Positions 55,531 through 64,000 of a DNA stretch of 64,000 nucleotides are shown one piece after another (positions within the stretch are counted from its first letter, which is position 1; each line of letters begins with the position of its first letter). The notes under the pieces were generated by a model. That model searched no databases, was not told the DNA's origin, and saw nothing but the letters and a program-made list of their open reading frames with translations. Source of the stretch: Paenibacillus sp. P25 (GTDB lineage: Bacteria > Bacillota > Bacilli > Paenibacillales > NBRC-103111); contig CP085629.1 of assembly GCA_024704175.1 (NCBI GenBank), forward strand, positions 4,464,001-4,528,000, written 5' to 3'. A program made the translations under genes and the position numbers.

Positions 55531-56796
55531 ATGAAGCACTGGGAACAGCTGAACCAGCAGCAGCAAAGCGAAGTGGAGCGGCAGCTCGGCCTCGTTCGAC
55601 GCGGAGCCGCCGACATCATACCGGAAGAAGCCTTGAGGGAAAAGATCGCCTATTCCGTGGCAACCGGCCGGCCGCTTAAGGTCAAGCTCGGCCTCGACCC
55701 GTCCGCACCGGATATTCATATCGGGCATACGGTCGTGCTGCACAAGCTCCGGCAGTTCCAGGATTTGGGCCACGAGGTGCAGCTCATTATCGGGGACTTC
55801 ACGGGACGAATCGGGGACCCGACAGGTAAATCGGAAACGCGGAAGCAGCTCTCCGAGGAGGATGTAAGGCGCAACGCGGAGACTTACCGGGAACAGCTGT
55901 ACAAAATTCTCGATCCCGCCAAGACGAAGTTTTACTACAACTCCGCCTGGCTCGGGGCTATGAATTTTGCGGACGTTCTGCAGCTGGCAGGCCAAGTGAC
56001 CGTCGCCCGGATGCTGGAGCGGGACGATTTTGCCAAAAGATATGCAAACCATCAGGCCATTCACATCCATGAATTCTTCTACCCGCTCATGCAGGGGTTC
56101 GATTCCGTGTCGCTGCAGACGGATATCGAGCTCGGCGGGACGGACCAAACCTTCAATATTCTGATGGGCCGGACGCTGCAGAGCGCTTACGGCAATAAGG
56201 ACGGACAGGTCGCCATGCTGATGCCGCTCCTTGAAGGCCTGGACGGTACGCAAAAAATGAGCAAAAGCCTCGGCAACTATATCGGCATCGACGAACCGGC
56301 GAACGAGATTTTCGGGAAAACGATGTCCATTCCGGACGAACTCATGCTCAAGTACTACGAGCTGACGACGCCGGTTTCGAATGAGGAGCTGGAGGCCTTG
56401 CGAAGCGGGCTGGCGGACGGTACCGTACATCCCCGGGATGCCAAGCTTCGGCTCGCCAAGCTGTACGTGCGTTTGTACCATGGGGAGCAGGTCGCGGAGG
56501 AAGCGGAGAACCATTTTATCTCCGTGTTTCAAAAAGGCGCCCTTCCGGACGATATCGAAACGGTGGAGCTGCCCGCCGCGGACCTTGAGAACGGAGCGAT
56601 CCCGATCATCCGGCTTCTGGTCGCCCTTGGGGCGCAGTCTTCTAACGGGGAAGCGAGGCGCAGCGTCACTCAAGGAGCCGTCCGGCTGAACGGCGATAAG
56701 ATCGCCGACCCGATGGCCGTCGTCACCCCGGCGGATGAAGATATTGTCCAGGTCGGCAAACGGAAATTCGCCAAAATCCGCATTCAAAGGAGCTAG
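55531..56796 (+). CDS. tyrS: tyrosyl-tRNA synthetase
   Basis: 421 residues. Class I synthetase: GLDPSAPDIHIGHTVVLHKL contains HIGH at 63-66 and TQKMSKSLGNYIG has KMSKS at 242-246. The DFTGRIGDPTGKS loop and the C-terminal S4 RNA-binding domain (ARRSVTQGAVRLNGDKIADP) are complete. The KMSKS form and overall length put it with the TyrZ-like synthetases, not the KFGKT form of TyrS. AAAGGAGGAAAAAAC precedes the ATG. Controlled by the T-box. The aminopeptidase gene follows 4 bases later, so they form one operon. Confidence 0.95.
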   Translation: MKHWEQLNQQQQSEVERQLGLVRRGAADIIPEEALREKIAYSVATGRPLKVKLGLDPSAPDIHIGHTVVLHKLRQFQDLGHEVQLIIGDFTGRIGDPTGKSETRKQLSEEDVRRNAETYREQLYKILDPAKTKFYYNSAWLGAMNFADVLQLAGQVTVARMLERDDFAKRYANHQAIHIHEFFYPLMQGFDSVSLQTDIELGGTDQTFNILMGRTLQSAYGNKDGQVAMLMPLLEGLDGTQKMSKSLGNYIGIDEPANEIFGKTMSIPDELMLKYYELTTPVSNEELEALRSGLADGTVHPRDAKLRLAKLYVRLYHGEQVAEEAENHFISVFQKGALPDDIETVELPAADLENGAIPIIRLLVALGAQSSNGEARRSVTQGAVRLNGDKIADPMAVVTPADEDIVQVGKRKFAKIRIQRS

Positions 56797-56800
56797 GTCC

Positions 56801-58035
56801 ATGACGGAGCCCATTTCACTCTTTATGGAAAATTACGCGGAGCTGGCGGTCCGGATCGGTATTAACGTGCAGCCCGGCCAAACGCTTGTTATTAACGCAC
56901 CGCTCACTGCAGCTGATTTTGTCCGAATTGCGGCCCGGAAAGCGTATGAAGCCGGAGCCAAGAACGTGATCGTGGAATGGGATGACGACGGGCTGAAGCG
57001 GATCAAGTATCAGCTCGCACCGGACAAAGCATTCGAAGAATACCCGCTGTGGAAGGCGCAGGGCTATCGCGAGCTTGCGGAGGAAGGCGCTGGCTTCCTG
57101 CAGGTGTACTCCCCGAATCCGGAGCCGCTTCAGGATGTGAAGCCGGAACGGGTCGCCGCGGCGAACAAAGCGTACAGCACCGCGATGCGGGAATACCGGG
57201 GCATGATGCAGGCCGGGCGCTTCAGCTGGTCGATCGTCTCCGTCCCTTCGCCGGCTTGGGCGGCCAAGGTGTTTCCGGAGCCGCCTGCGGATGAGGCTGT
57301 GCGGAAGCTATGGGCCTATGTGGTCGCAGCGACCCGCGCCGACCGGAAGCAACCGGTGGAGGCCTGGAAAAGGCATCTGGAGGATCTTCGCGGCAAAGTG
57401 GAGCGAATGAACGCGAAGCGCTACTCCCTGCTGCATTACCGCGCTCCCGGCACGAATCTGACGGTGGAGCCGCCGCCGGAGCACGTGTGGGTTGCCGGAG
57501 GCATCGTGAATGCCCAAGGGGTTTATTTCGTACCGAATATCCCGACGGAAGAGATGTTCACCCTGCCGCACCGGGACGGCGTGAACGGCACCGTGCGCAG
57601 CACGAAGCCGCTTCAATGGAACGGGCAGCTGATCGAGGATTTCACGCTGACCTTCGAGCAGGGCAAGGTCACCTCCTGTACCGCCGGGAAGGGCGAAGAA
57701 ACCTTGAAGCGGTCGCTCGCCATGGACGAAGGCGCCGCGCGTCTCGGGGAAGTAGCGCTCGTTCCGCACCGGTCCCCCATTTCGGATATGAACGTACTCT
57801 TTTACAATACGGGACTCGATGAGAACGCCTCTTGCCATTTGGCCCTCGGCGCGCTTATCCTTTGTGTATCCGGGGCGGTACGGCTTTAAGCCGCGAGGAG
57901 CTGGAGCGGACGGGCTTCAACTTCAGTCTGATTCATGTCGATTTCATGATGGGCTCGGGTGAGCTGGATATCGACGGGGTTACGGCAGACGGGCGGACGG
58001 AGCCGCCGCTGCGGGGCGGAAACTGGGCGCTCTAA
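56801..58035 (+). CDS. M29 family (AmpS/AmpT) aminopeptidase, frameshifted
   Basis: About 411 residues from the ATG at 56801 (AAAGGAGCTAGGTCC). The N-terminal domain has GINVQPGQTLVINAPL and the C-terminal domain the dinuclear metal site: Glu in NIPTEEMFTLPHRDG, Glu in ARLGEVALVPHRSPIS, His in ASCHLALG, then AYP, and His-Val-Asp in LIHVDFMMGSGELDIDG. All family ligands appear present. The frame breaks near 57850 between them; adding one C (GGCGCG to GGCCGCG) gives LGRAYPLCIRGG. It removes N-terminal amino acids from peptides in the cytoplasm. Co-transcribed with tyrS, and its stop overlaps that of tag by 4 bases. Confidence 0.87.
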
Positions 58036-58601
58036 AGCGCCCGGCACTCCTCGTAACGGAAGCAGTTGACGGTATGGTCCATGACCATGCCGGTCGCCTG
58101 CATGAAGGCGTAACAGATGGTCGAACCGACGAATTTAAAGCCTCTTTTCTTCAGATTCTTGCTCATCGCATCCGACTGCGGCGTGCTGGCGGGCACCTCT
58201 TTCAGGCTCGTCCAGTGATTCACCAGCGTACGGCCTCCCACAAACTGCCAAATATAACGGTCAAAGCCGCCGAACTCCTCCCGAACCCGCAGAAACGCCT
58301 GCGCGTTCAGCACGGTCGCCTGCATCTTCAGCCGGTTGCGGATGAGCCCCGGATCGGCCAGCGGCTCCGCGATTTTTGCTTCATCAAATTGGGCTACTTT
58401 CTCGGGAACAAACCCTTCGAACGCTTCGCGGTAACGGTCCCGCTTCTTCAGCACGGTATACCAGCTCAGCCCCGCTTGCGCCCCTTCGAGCAGCAGCATC
58501 TCAAACAGCATCCGGTCATCGTGCACCGGAACGCCCCATTCGTTATCGTGGTAATCCAAATAGATCGGATCTTCATTAACCCAGCCGCAGCGGCAATTCA
58601 C
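58032..58601 (-). CDS. tag: DNA-3-methyladenine glycosylase I (Tag)
   Basis: 189 residues, normal length. RCGWVNEDPIYLDYHDNEWG begins the Tag fold. The zinc knuckle ligands are in place: Cys3 or Cys5 in MNCRCGW, H18 in YHDNEWG and the C-terminal MDHTVNCFRY (His and Cys). The pocket residues of LLLEGAQAGLSWYTVLKKR (E and W) are there. It cuts 3-methyladenine from alkylated DNA. It is convergent with the aminopeptidase gene. GGGAGGGGAAAGCCA gives the ribosome binding site, about ten bases before the ATG. Confidence 0.95.
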   Translation of the reverse strand: MNCRCGWVNEDPIYLDYHDNEWGVPVHDDRMLFEMLLLEGAQAGLSWYTVLKKRDRYREAFEGFVPEKVAQFDEAKIAEPLADPGLIRNRLKMQATVLNAQAFLRVREEFGGFDRYIWQFVGGRTLVNHWTSLKEVPASTPQSDAMSKNLKKRGFKFVGSTICYAFMQATGMVMDHTVNCFRYEECRAL

Positions 58602-58848
58602 TGGCTTTCCCCTCCCTTGTTAACTTGATTGTACCATAGGATCATAGGTTCGGCTAAAAACGGATCGGTTTCCGGACGGGTATCCCCCTGAAAGGTTTCT
58701 GTACAAGGTGCAAACCTCCAAACATGCCAACGAAACACTGCCAAACCCACAGCAAATATTTACAATTTTTTAGAAAAAATAGGAAACCTTTTTCTGTTCT
58801 ATGACGTTTGTTCTCTGTGTGAATATTTTCATATAGGAGAGAAAGCGT

Positions 58849-60232
58849 ATGATGAAGAGAACAAAACAGAAACGGACAGCGGCTCTGTTATCCGCCGCCC
58901 TGCTGGGGACGGCCCTCACGGGCTGTACTTTCACGATGAGCGCTCCGAAGGCGCAGCCGGTCTCGGGAAAGGTGTCGGTTATGTACTACGATGAAGGCAG
59001 CTTTCTTCACGAGTACGGTGACCTGCTCTATTCCAAATTTCCGGAGCTGGAGCTGGAGGTCGTTTCGACCCAAGGCATTTACGGGCCGGACAAAGACCCG
59101 AACAAGGAACTGGCGAAGCTTCTGGACGAGAAGAAGCCCGATATCGTGATGGTCGGCGGACTCGATTCCTACGAGAAGCTCGCACAGGCGGGCAAGCTGC
59201 AGGAGCTGGATCCGTACATCCAGAAGGACGGGTTTGATGTGCAAAATATGCTACCCGGCGTTATCGATCTGCTCAAGGCGAGGGGGCAGGGCAAGCTGTA
59301 CGGGCTCGCGCCGCAGTTCCAGAGCCAGGCACTCTTTTATAACAAAGATTTATTCGACCAGTACGGCGTACCTTACCCCAAGGATCAAATGAGCTGGAAG
59401 GAGGTCTTCGAGTTGGCCGCCCGCTTCCCGTCGAGCGGTACCGGCGATAACCGCATCTACGGCTATACTTCGATGTGGAACAGCCCTTCCGGCATGCTGA
59501 TGACGGTGGGCGGAACGGAAAATTTGTCCTATGTAGATACGACGGGCAAGACGGTGATCATCGGCTCCGAGCCTTGGCGCAAAGTATTCGAGCTGGTGGT
59601 GAACAGCTATAAGCAAGGGGTCCTGCCGCCCAAATTCGAGGAACCCGCGAACCGCTTTTACGGTCCCGATGATATGAAGAAGCGGGATTTGTTCGGCTCC
59701 GGCCGCGCGGCCATGACACTGGACGGCACGTACTTGATCGAGCGGCTTAAGCAGGAGGAGTCGAAGGTGAACTGGGCGCTCGTGACCGCCCCGGTCGACC
59801 CCGGCAAGCAGGGAATCGACGAACGCTTATTACATCACGAATATTTACGGGATTAACGCCGCCGCCGCGAATCCCGGAGCCGCATGGGAAATCGTCAAAT
59901 ATCTTAACAGCGACGCCTTCGCCAAAATCAAAGCCAAAACCGGCACCGAGCTCTTCACCCGGACCGCCTATATCAAGGAGAAGGACGGACGCAGCCTGGA
60001 GGCCTTTTACAAGCTGAAGATGACGGACCGCAGCCTCCCCTACTCGGAGTCCATCCCGCAAGGCTTCTTTGCTTCATTCAATCAGTTGCTGGGATCGGAG
60101 CTTGACGCCGCGATTAAAGGCAAGAGCATCGAGGAGGCGGTCAAGAATCTGCAGGAGAAAGGGCAGCAGGCGCTGACCCAGGCGCTCCTCGAGGAGGAGA
60201 AGAAGAAGGAGACGGACAAGAAAGCTCCATAG
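58849..60232 (+). CDS. extracellular solute-binding lipoprotein (family 1), frameshifted
   Basis: About 460 residues. Lipobox LTGC (Cys26) after a Lys/Arg-rich signal. MalE-type two-lobed protein: VSVMYYDEGSFLHEYGDLLY, KKPDIVMVGGLDSYEKLAQA, GKLYGLAPQFQSQALFYNKD, FDQYGVPYPKDQMSWKEVFE, FGSGRAAMTLDGTYLIERLK. A shift near 59817 separates it from NAYYITNIYGINAAAANPGA and the C-terminal FASFNQLLGSELDAAIKG part; it needs one base removed or two added. A Lys/Glu-rich tail ends it. It should bind a sugar or oligosaccharide for an ABC importer, but no permease gene lies beside it. GGAGAGAAAGCGT precedes the ATG. Confidence 0.85.
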
Positions 60233-60273
60233 GAATATAGGCCACGAATCGCCACATCCGGGCGGGTCCCCTT

Positions 60274-60303
60274 TTGTCACATGCAGCGGGTTCATTGTAT
60301 AAT
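60274..60303 (+). promoter_or_regulatory. sigma-A promoter of the EcsC gene
   Basis: TTGTCA (60274-60279), 18-base spacer, TATAAT (60298-60303), 36 bases before the chosen ATG. Confidence 0.6.
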
Positions 60304-60338
60304 ACGGCTAAGCGATAACCGGGAGTGTGAGGGATGGT

Positions 60339-61202
60339 ATGGACAACCGTTTCACCGTCTACGAACAGCAAATCGACAAACAGCTGGCCCTGTGGGAGAA
60401 GAAGCCGCTGAAACCCGCCGGCTTCCTCGAGAAAACGTCAAAGGCCGTGCAGACCCGGATCAATCAGGCCATCCCCGAGAAGGTGCATACCACGATCACA
60501 GCCGCGGTCAAAGGCATCGTACAAACGGCGCTGTTCAGCATGGACTATATGCCGAAGCGCGAGCCGCTCGATTACGGCACGCTCGCCTACCGCGACCATC
60601 AGGCGGAGGATCTGATCTCGCTGTATAAGAAGCTCGCCGCCGCCGAAGGCGCCGGTACCGGGGCCGGCGGCATTCTGCTCGGCCTGGCGGATTTCCCCAT
60701 TCTGATCGGAATCAAGATGAAGTTCCTGTTCGAGCTGGCCCATATTTACGGATGGTCGACACGCGATTACCGGGAGCGGCTGTTCATCCTGCATGTGTTC
60801 CAGCTCGCCTTCTCCAGCCAGGAGAAGAAGCCGTCTCTCCTTAGGAGCATCAAAGAATGGCGGGAGACGGCCTTCGCGCTCCCTCCTGCCGACTCCTACG
60901 TCAAGCATATCGACTGGCAGCAGCTGCAGCAGGAATACCGCGATACGATCGATTTCCGCAAAATGCTTCAGCTCGTGCCCGGGATCGGAGCCGTTGTCGG
61001 GGCCTGGGCGAATTACGGCCTCCTGGAGGAGCTCGGCGAAGCCGGAATGAACTGCTACCGCCTGCGCTGGCTGCAGGAAGCCGCTCTCCGGGAGCAGGCG
61101 CCTGAGGGAGAAGAGCAGGGCTGGATCAAGCCGTCCGACCGGCTGAAGGACGCCCCTCAATCCGGCGAAAACGGAGGTAGTTCCCATAAACAAGATCAGT
61201 AA
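60339..61202 (+). CDS. EcsC family protein
   Basis: 287 residues from the ATG at 60339, preceded by GAGGGATGGT; the GTG 12 bases earlier has no site. Conserved EcsC features: YEQQIDKQLALWEKKPLKPA, AIPEKVHTTITAAVKGIVQT, DHQAEDLISLYKKLAAAEGA, TGAGGILLGLADFPILIGIK (hydrophobic, membrane-associated) and YGLLEELGEAGMNCYRLRWL near the end. EcsC proteins are linked genetically to the Ecs ABC transporter in Bacillus but their biochemistry is unknown; ecsA and ecsB are not here. Its end overlaps the cupin gene. Confidence 0.85.
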   Translation: MDNRFTVYEQQIDKQLALWEKKPLKPAGFLEKTSKAVQTRINQAIPEKVHTTITAAVKGIVQTALFSMDYMPKREPLDYGTLAYRDHQAEDLISLYKKLAAAEGAGTGAGGILLGLADFPILIGIKMKFLFELAHIYGWSTRDYRERLFILHVFQLAFSSQEKKPSLLRSIKEWRETAFALPPADSYVKHIDWQQLQQEYRDTIDFRKMLQLVPGIGAVVGAWANYGLLEELGEAGMNCYRLRWLQEAALREQAPEGEEQGWIKPSDRLKDAPQSGENGGSSHKQDQ

Positions 61203-61536
61203 AGCGAATGCGGAGCATTATCTCTGGGGCGACGGTCGCGACGGCTGGCATCTGGTGAAGGCGGACGGGCTCAGCGTGATTCACGAACGGATGCCGGCCG
61301 GTACGGCGGAGGTGCGCCATTACCATGAGCGGGCGCGGCGGCCTGTTCTTCGTGCTATCAGGCTGCGCCGAGCTGGAGGTCCGCGGCGAGACGGTGCGGC
61401 TTGGGCCGCAGGAAGGCTGCGAGGTGCCTCCGGGCGTCCCGCATCAAATGAAAAACACCTCGGATGCCGAGGTGGAGTTTCCAGTAATATCCAGTCCCCG
61501 ACCCGGGGCGACCGGATCGAGATCAGCGGCATATGA
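61186..61536 (+). CDS. single-domain cupin protein, frameshifted, possible AUA start
   Basis: About 116 residues. NAEHYLWGDGRDGWHLVKAD, SVIHERMPAGTAEVRHYHER (cupin motif 1, G-x5-H-x-H-x-x), FFVLSGCAELEVRGETVRLG, EGCEVPPGVPHQMKNTSDAE (motif 2) and a short end GDRIEISGI. Shifts near 61335 and 61507 (one C into CCC) break it. The frame has no ATG, GTG or TTG before the conserved N-terminus; ATA at 61186, eight bases after GGAGG, is the only well-placed start. Either AUA is used or the start codon is misread. Function unknown; it binds a metal if the histidines are kept. Confidence 0.72.
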   Translation: MNKISKANAEHYLWGDGRDGWHLVKADGLSVIHERMPAGTAEVRHYHERARRPVLRAIRLRRAGGPRRDGAAWAAGRLRGASGRPASNEKHLGCRGGVSSNIQSPTRGDRIEISGI

Positions 61537-61716
61537 CCCGGGAGAGTGCGCTCTTCCCCGGGGATATGCCGCTTCCCTTCCCCTGCTTATCGATTCCCCG
61601 CCTGGTCTCAGGTTCCTCCCAAGAACAGGAATAATCAGTCGTTATTTTCCAAATCATACAAAGAACATCACTCCGGCATTCCAATGCCCATTCTCTTGCA
61701 AGGCGGATATCGGCCC

Positions 61717-62319
61717 ATGCTGTTTCTTTATCTTTCCATTGTTGTTTTAAATGCGATCGCCTACTTCATTCCCAAGAAAATGTCGCGGCTGGAATTGTAT
61801 ATTACGACGATTTTTGCCTATAGTTTGCAATGGATCGCCGACGTGATCCTGGATTTGAAGTATGATCTATACGGCTATTTCAACAAGGGAGGCTTCGACT
61901 GGGCTTCTCTCCTTGCCGTATACGGGATTTATCCTGCAATCAGCGTCATTTATCTGAATGGGTTTCCGTATCATGCCGGGTACTCGCGCCAAGGGCTTTA
62001 TATCGCCGGGTGGACTTTGTTCTCTCTCGTTTATGAATGGTGCGCCCTTCATTCCGGCTGGTTTTATTACAACGGCTGGAAGCTGTGGTATTCCGCAGTC
62101 ATTGACCCTTGTTTGTTCCTGGTTTTATTATGGCATTTTAAAATCATACGAAAAATGTACAAAAGCGAGTGCGGGCGGATTGAGACCTTAAGGGGTCAAT
62201 CCGCCATATGCTCCCGTCCCCACTTCGCCATCATTTCCAGCATGGGAATCAGCGTCTTGCCTTTCTCGGTCAAAGAATATTCCACCTTGGGCGGCATGAC
62301 GTTATACTGTTCCCTATGA
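61717..62319 (+). CDS. CBO0543-type multi-pass membrane protein
   Basis: About 200 residues from the ATG at 61717. Five hydrophobic helices, beginning LFLYLSIVVLNAIAYFIPKK, then LYITTIFAYSLQWIADVILD, LLAVYGIYPAISVIYLNGFP, LYIAGWTLFSLVYEWCALHS and VIDPCLFLVLLWHFKIIRKM. The helix pattern and WIADVILDLKYDLYGYF motif recall the CBO0543 family of Firmicute membrane proteins, function unknown. The true protein probably ends soon after KMYKSECG; the last 45 residues are antisense to the hxlR gene, so a stop codon may be lost near 62180. Confidence 0.6.
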   Translation: MLFLYLSIVVLNAIAYFIPKKMSRLELYITTIFAYSLQWIADVILDLKYDLYGYFNKGGFDWASLLAVYGIYPAISVIYLNGFPYHAGYSRQGLYIAGWTLFSLVYEWCALHSGWFYYNGWKLWYSAVIDPCLFLVLLWHFKIIRKMYKSECGRIETLRGQSAICSRPHFAIISSMGISVLPFSVKEYSTLGGMTLYCSL

Positions 62320-62579
62320 ATAATTCCGCTGCTTTCCAATTCCTTTAACTGCTGGCTTAAGGTTTTATGGGCAATCGGCGGTAAGAATTCTTTCAGCTTG
62401 CCGTATCGGATGACTCCGTCCATTGCTAATTTAAATAATATCGCCCACTTCCATTTGCCTCCGACGATCTCCAGCGTGTAGTAAATCGGACATTTTCCCC
62501 GCTCGTGCCAAACGAATGGATTCTCAAAGTCTGCTCCATAAGGCGCTCCTTTTCTAACTTTTCGGTTAGTATATAACAT
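62196..62579 (-). CDS. HxlR-family winged-helix regulator
   Basis: 127 residues. CPIYYTLEIVGGKWKWAILF (Cys at the usual redox position, then the GGKWK hallmark), GVIRYGKLKEFLPPIAHKTL, SQQLKELESSGIIHREQYNV, MPPKVEYSLTEKGKTLIPML. HxlR proteins are small dimeric regulators, often sensing electrophiles or oxidants. It is divergent from an NmrA-type oxidoreductase, the normal target arrangement. CTAAC-N6-GTTAG (62554-62569) lies over its first codons and may be an operator. The N-terminus is about 15 residues longer than usual. Confidence 0.87.
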   Translation of the reverse strand: MLYTNRKVRKGAPYGADFENPFVWHERGKCPIYYTLEIVGGKWKWAILFKLAMDGVIRYGKLKEFLPPIAHKTLSQQLKELESSGIIHREQYNVMPPKVEYSLTEKGKTLIPMLEMMAKWGREHMAD

Positions 62580-62591
62580 GAAAGTGCATAC

Positions 62592-62620
62592 TTCAACTTC
62601 GAATAATAAGACTATATAAT
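62592..62620 (+). promoter_or_regulatory. sigma-A promoter of the NmrA-type gene
   Basis: TTCAAC (62592-62597), 17-base spacer, TATAAT (62615-62620), about 50 bases before the ATG at 62669. Confidence 0.6.
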
Positions 62621-62668
62621 CTGCTTATCGCAAGACTTAACGATCCAGCGATAAGGGAGATGATAGCG

Positions 62669-63573
62669 ATGGGAGCATCAGAGAGAATCGTTCTTGTAAC
62701 AGGCGCAACCGGGCAGCAAGGAAGGGCCGTAGTTCGAGCCCTGCTCGAAAAGGGCTGGCTTGTCCGGGCACTGACCAGGGATCCCGGCAAAGCGGCGGCA
62801 GATGAACTGCGCAGATGGGGCGTAGAGGTGGTTCAAGGTGACAACGGGAACCGGGAAGCGATGGGGAAAGCTATGCGCGGGGTTTATGGGGTATTCAGTG
62901 TCCAGCCCACCGAGTTCTCTCCCGGGACATCGCCAGGTTTCGGATATGACGATGAGGTCCGACTGGGAAAGAATGTCGCGGATGCGGCCCAAACGGCCGG
63001 CGTTAAGCACTTCATCTATTCCTCGGTGGGCGGCGTCCAGCACTTGGCCGGCGCCGCAACTACAGCAAATGGGAAATCGAGCAGTACATTCGAAAGCTCC
63101 GGATGCCGGCTACCATACTGCGTCCGGTGTGGTTCATGGAGAACTTCACTGATCCGCAGTTCGGGCTGCAAAGCGGCACGCTCGCTACGGCCGTCAAATC
63201 GGATACAGCTCTGCAGCTTATCGCCGTAGACGACATCGGTGCCGCCGCTGCATTGGCTTTTGAGAACCCGGACCGGTATTTGGGCGCAACCGTCGGGCTT
63301 GCCGGCGATTCGCTCACCCCGCTGGAGATTGCAGCCTCGATCCGCAGGGCTACCGGGAAAGAAATAGCTTACGTTGAAATCCCAATGGAAACCATCCGCC
63401 AAGTCAGCCCTTCCGCCGCCAAAACCTTCGAAGTCCTCAATAACGAGGAGTACGTGGTTGATATTCCGGAACTTCGCCGGCAGTATCCGGCCTTAATGAG
63501 CTTTAACGATTGGCTGGAAAAGACCGGAAGGTCACAATTCAAGATGTTGTTCGAAAAAGGCGGTTCCCTTTAA
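62669..63573 (+). CDS. NmrA/NAD(P)-binding oxidoreductase, frameshifted
   Basis: About 301 residues. GGGAGATGATAGCG places the start at 62669. IVLVTGATGQQGRAVVRALL (GxxGxxG), VRALTRDPGKAAADELRRWG, VEVVQGDNGNREAMGKAMRG, VFSVQPT, VKHFIYSSVGGVQHL and, after a shift near 63057 (one G into GCCG), NYSKWEIEQYIRKLRMPATI, LRPVWFMENF. The end (FEVLNNEEYVVDIPELRRQY, FNDWLEKTG) is typical. NmrA-like proteins bind NAD(P) and can act as redox-sensing regulators or quinone reductases. Divergent from hxlR, so likely its target. Confidence 0.85.
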
Positions 63574-63588
63574 CCGGGGAACCGCCTT
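63554..63588. terminator. bidirectional terminator
   Basis: AAAAAGGCGGTTCCC pairs with GGGAACCGCCTT across TTTAACCG; T-run on the minus strand, two T then CA on the plus strand. It overlaps the last codons of the NmrA gene and serves the facing symporter gene as well. Confidence 0.75.
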
Positions 63589-63603
63589 CACTATCCGTTT
63601 ATT

Positions 63604-64000
63604 TTACTTCCCGTCCAATTTAATCCCCGTATGGGCCTGCACCAGAATCTCATCGAACTTCTCCGAATGGGCCGCCGGCACCTTCGAGCCGCTGGTAAGC
63701 GGCGTCCCGACAACCGCGCCGATAAAGCCCAGCGGAATCGAGATGATGCCCGGGTTGGCGTACGGGAACAGCGGCGTACCGACCAGGATCGCCTTCCCCG
63801 CTTCGGGGCTCCATACACTCGGGCTAACGAACACCAGAATGAGAGCGCTGATCAGCCCCGTCAGCATCCCCGCGACTGCTCCGGCTGTATTGAAGCGGCG
63901 CCAGAAGACCGTAAACAGCAGGACCGGCAGGTTAGCGCTGGCCGCAATCGCAAAGGCCACGCTGACGAGGAAGGCGACGTTGAGCTTCTGCGCGAACAGC
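63604..64000 (-). CDS. sodium/solute (acetate-type) symporter, C-terminal part
   Basis: Only the last 130 residues are in the window; the gene continues past 64000. VAFLVSVAFAIAASANLPVL (a conserved SSS-family helix), FWRRFNTAGAVAGMLTGLIS and LFPYANPGIISIPLGFIGAV match ActP/YwcA-type cation-acetate symporters, and the short cytoplasmic end (EKFDEILVQAHTGIKLD) matches them too. These proteins take up acetate or other short acids with sodium. The substrate cannot be decided from this end. Confidence 0.85.
   Translation of the reverse strand, partial: LFAQKLNVAFLVSVAFAIAASANLPVLLFTVFWRRFNTAGAVAGMLTGLISALILVFVSPSVWSPEAGKAILVGTPLFPYANPGIISIPLGFIGAVVGTPLTSGSKVPAAHSEKFDEILVQAHTGIKLDGK

Overview
The window looks like chromosomal DNA of an endospore-forming, GC-rich member of the Paenibacillaceae. 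The reasons are a GerE homologue, CotS-type and CgeB-type spore proteins, a FapR-type operator in front of fabH, a T-box in front of tyrS, and strong AGGAGG ribosome binding sites throughout. No phage, rRNA, tRNA, IS element or CRISPR array was seen.

Layout. 1-7.3 kb: housekeeping and stress genes (alpha/beta hydrolase, YhxC-like SDR, gerE, mscL, a CAP/SCP protein, a YcnI-like protein, a joined NarL-type kinase/regulator, fabH). 7.3-15.1 kb: an AT-richer secreted-protein operon (SLH lipoprotein plus a ~2,160-residue CARDB/PKD surface protein). 15.2-33 kb: an accessory spore-surface region with two CotS-like proteins, three glycosyltransferases repeated as an inverted copy around three small helical genes, small beta-rich proteins, an Asp-box propeller, a YadA-head/Peptidase_G2 fibre and further glycosyltransferases. 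33.2-43.3 kb: a long leftward sugar operon with RmlA, two CgeB paralogues, a small basic protein, a GT4 and a WecB/CapE/CapF set that fits UDP-N-acetyl-L-fucosamine synthesis, ending in an epimerase and a GT2. 43.6-45.5 kb: lipase-like hydrolase and M48 protease. 45.7-55.0 kb: a second Asp-box protein with its small partner, then a gene of about 7.5 kb encoding roughly 230 tandem decapeptides. 55.1-64 kb: tyrS with T-box, M29 aminopeptidase, tag, a solute-binding lipoprotein, EcsC, cupin, CBO0543-type membrane protein, an HxlR/NmrA divergent pair and the 3' end of an acetate-type symporter.

How it works together. Ten transcription units in 18-55 kb carry an exact CATANNNTA box, the -10 of mother-cell sigma-K, shortly upstream of the first gene. 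Fibre and propeller proteins, sugar-nucleotide enzymes and many glycosyltransferases share that control. My inference is one late-sporulation programme that builds a glycosylated spore coat or exosporium layer.

Quality warning. About 27 genes are broken by one-base shifts, and most are repaired by adding one base to a G, C, A or T run. This is the signature of homopolymer undercalling, so I annotate these as single genes with frameshifts rather than as decayed genes.
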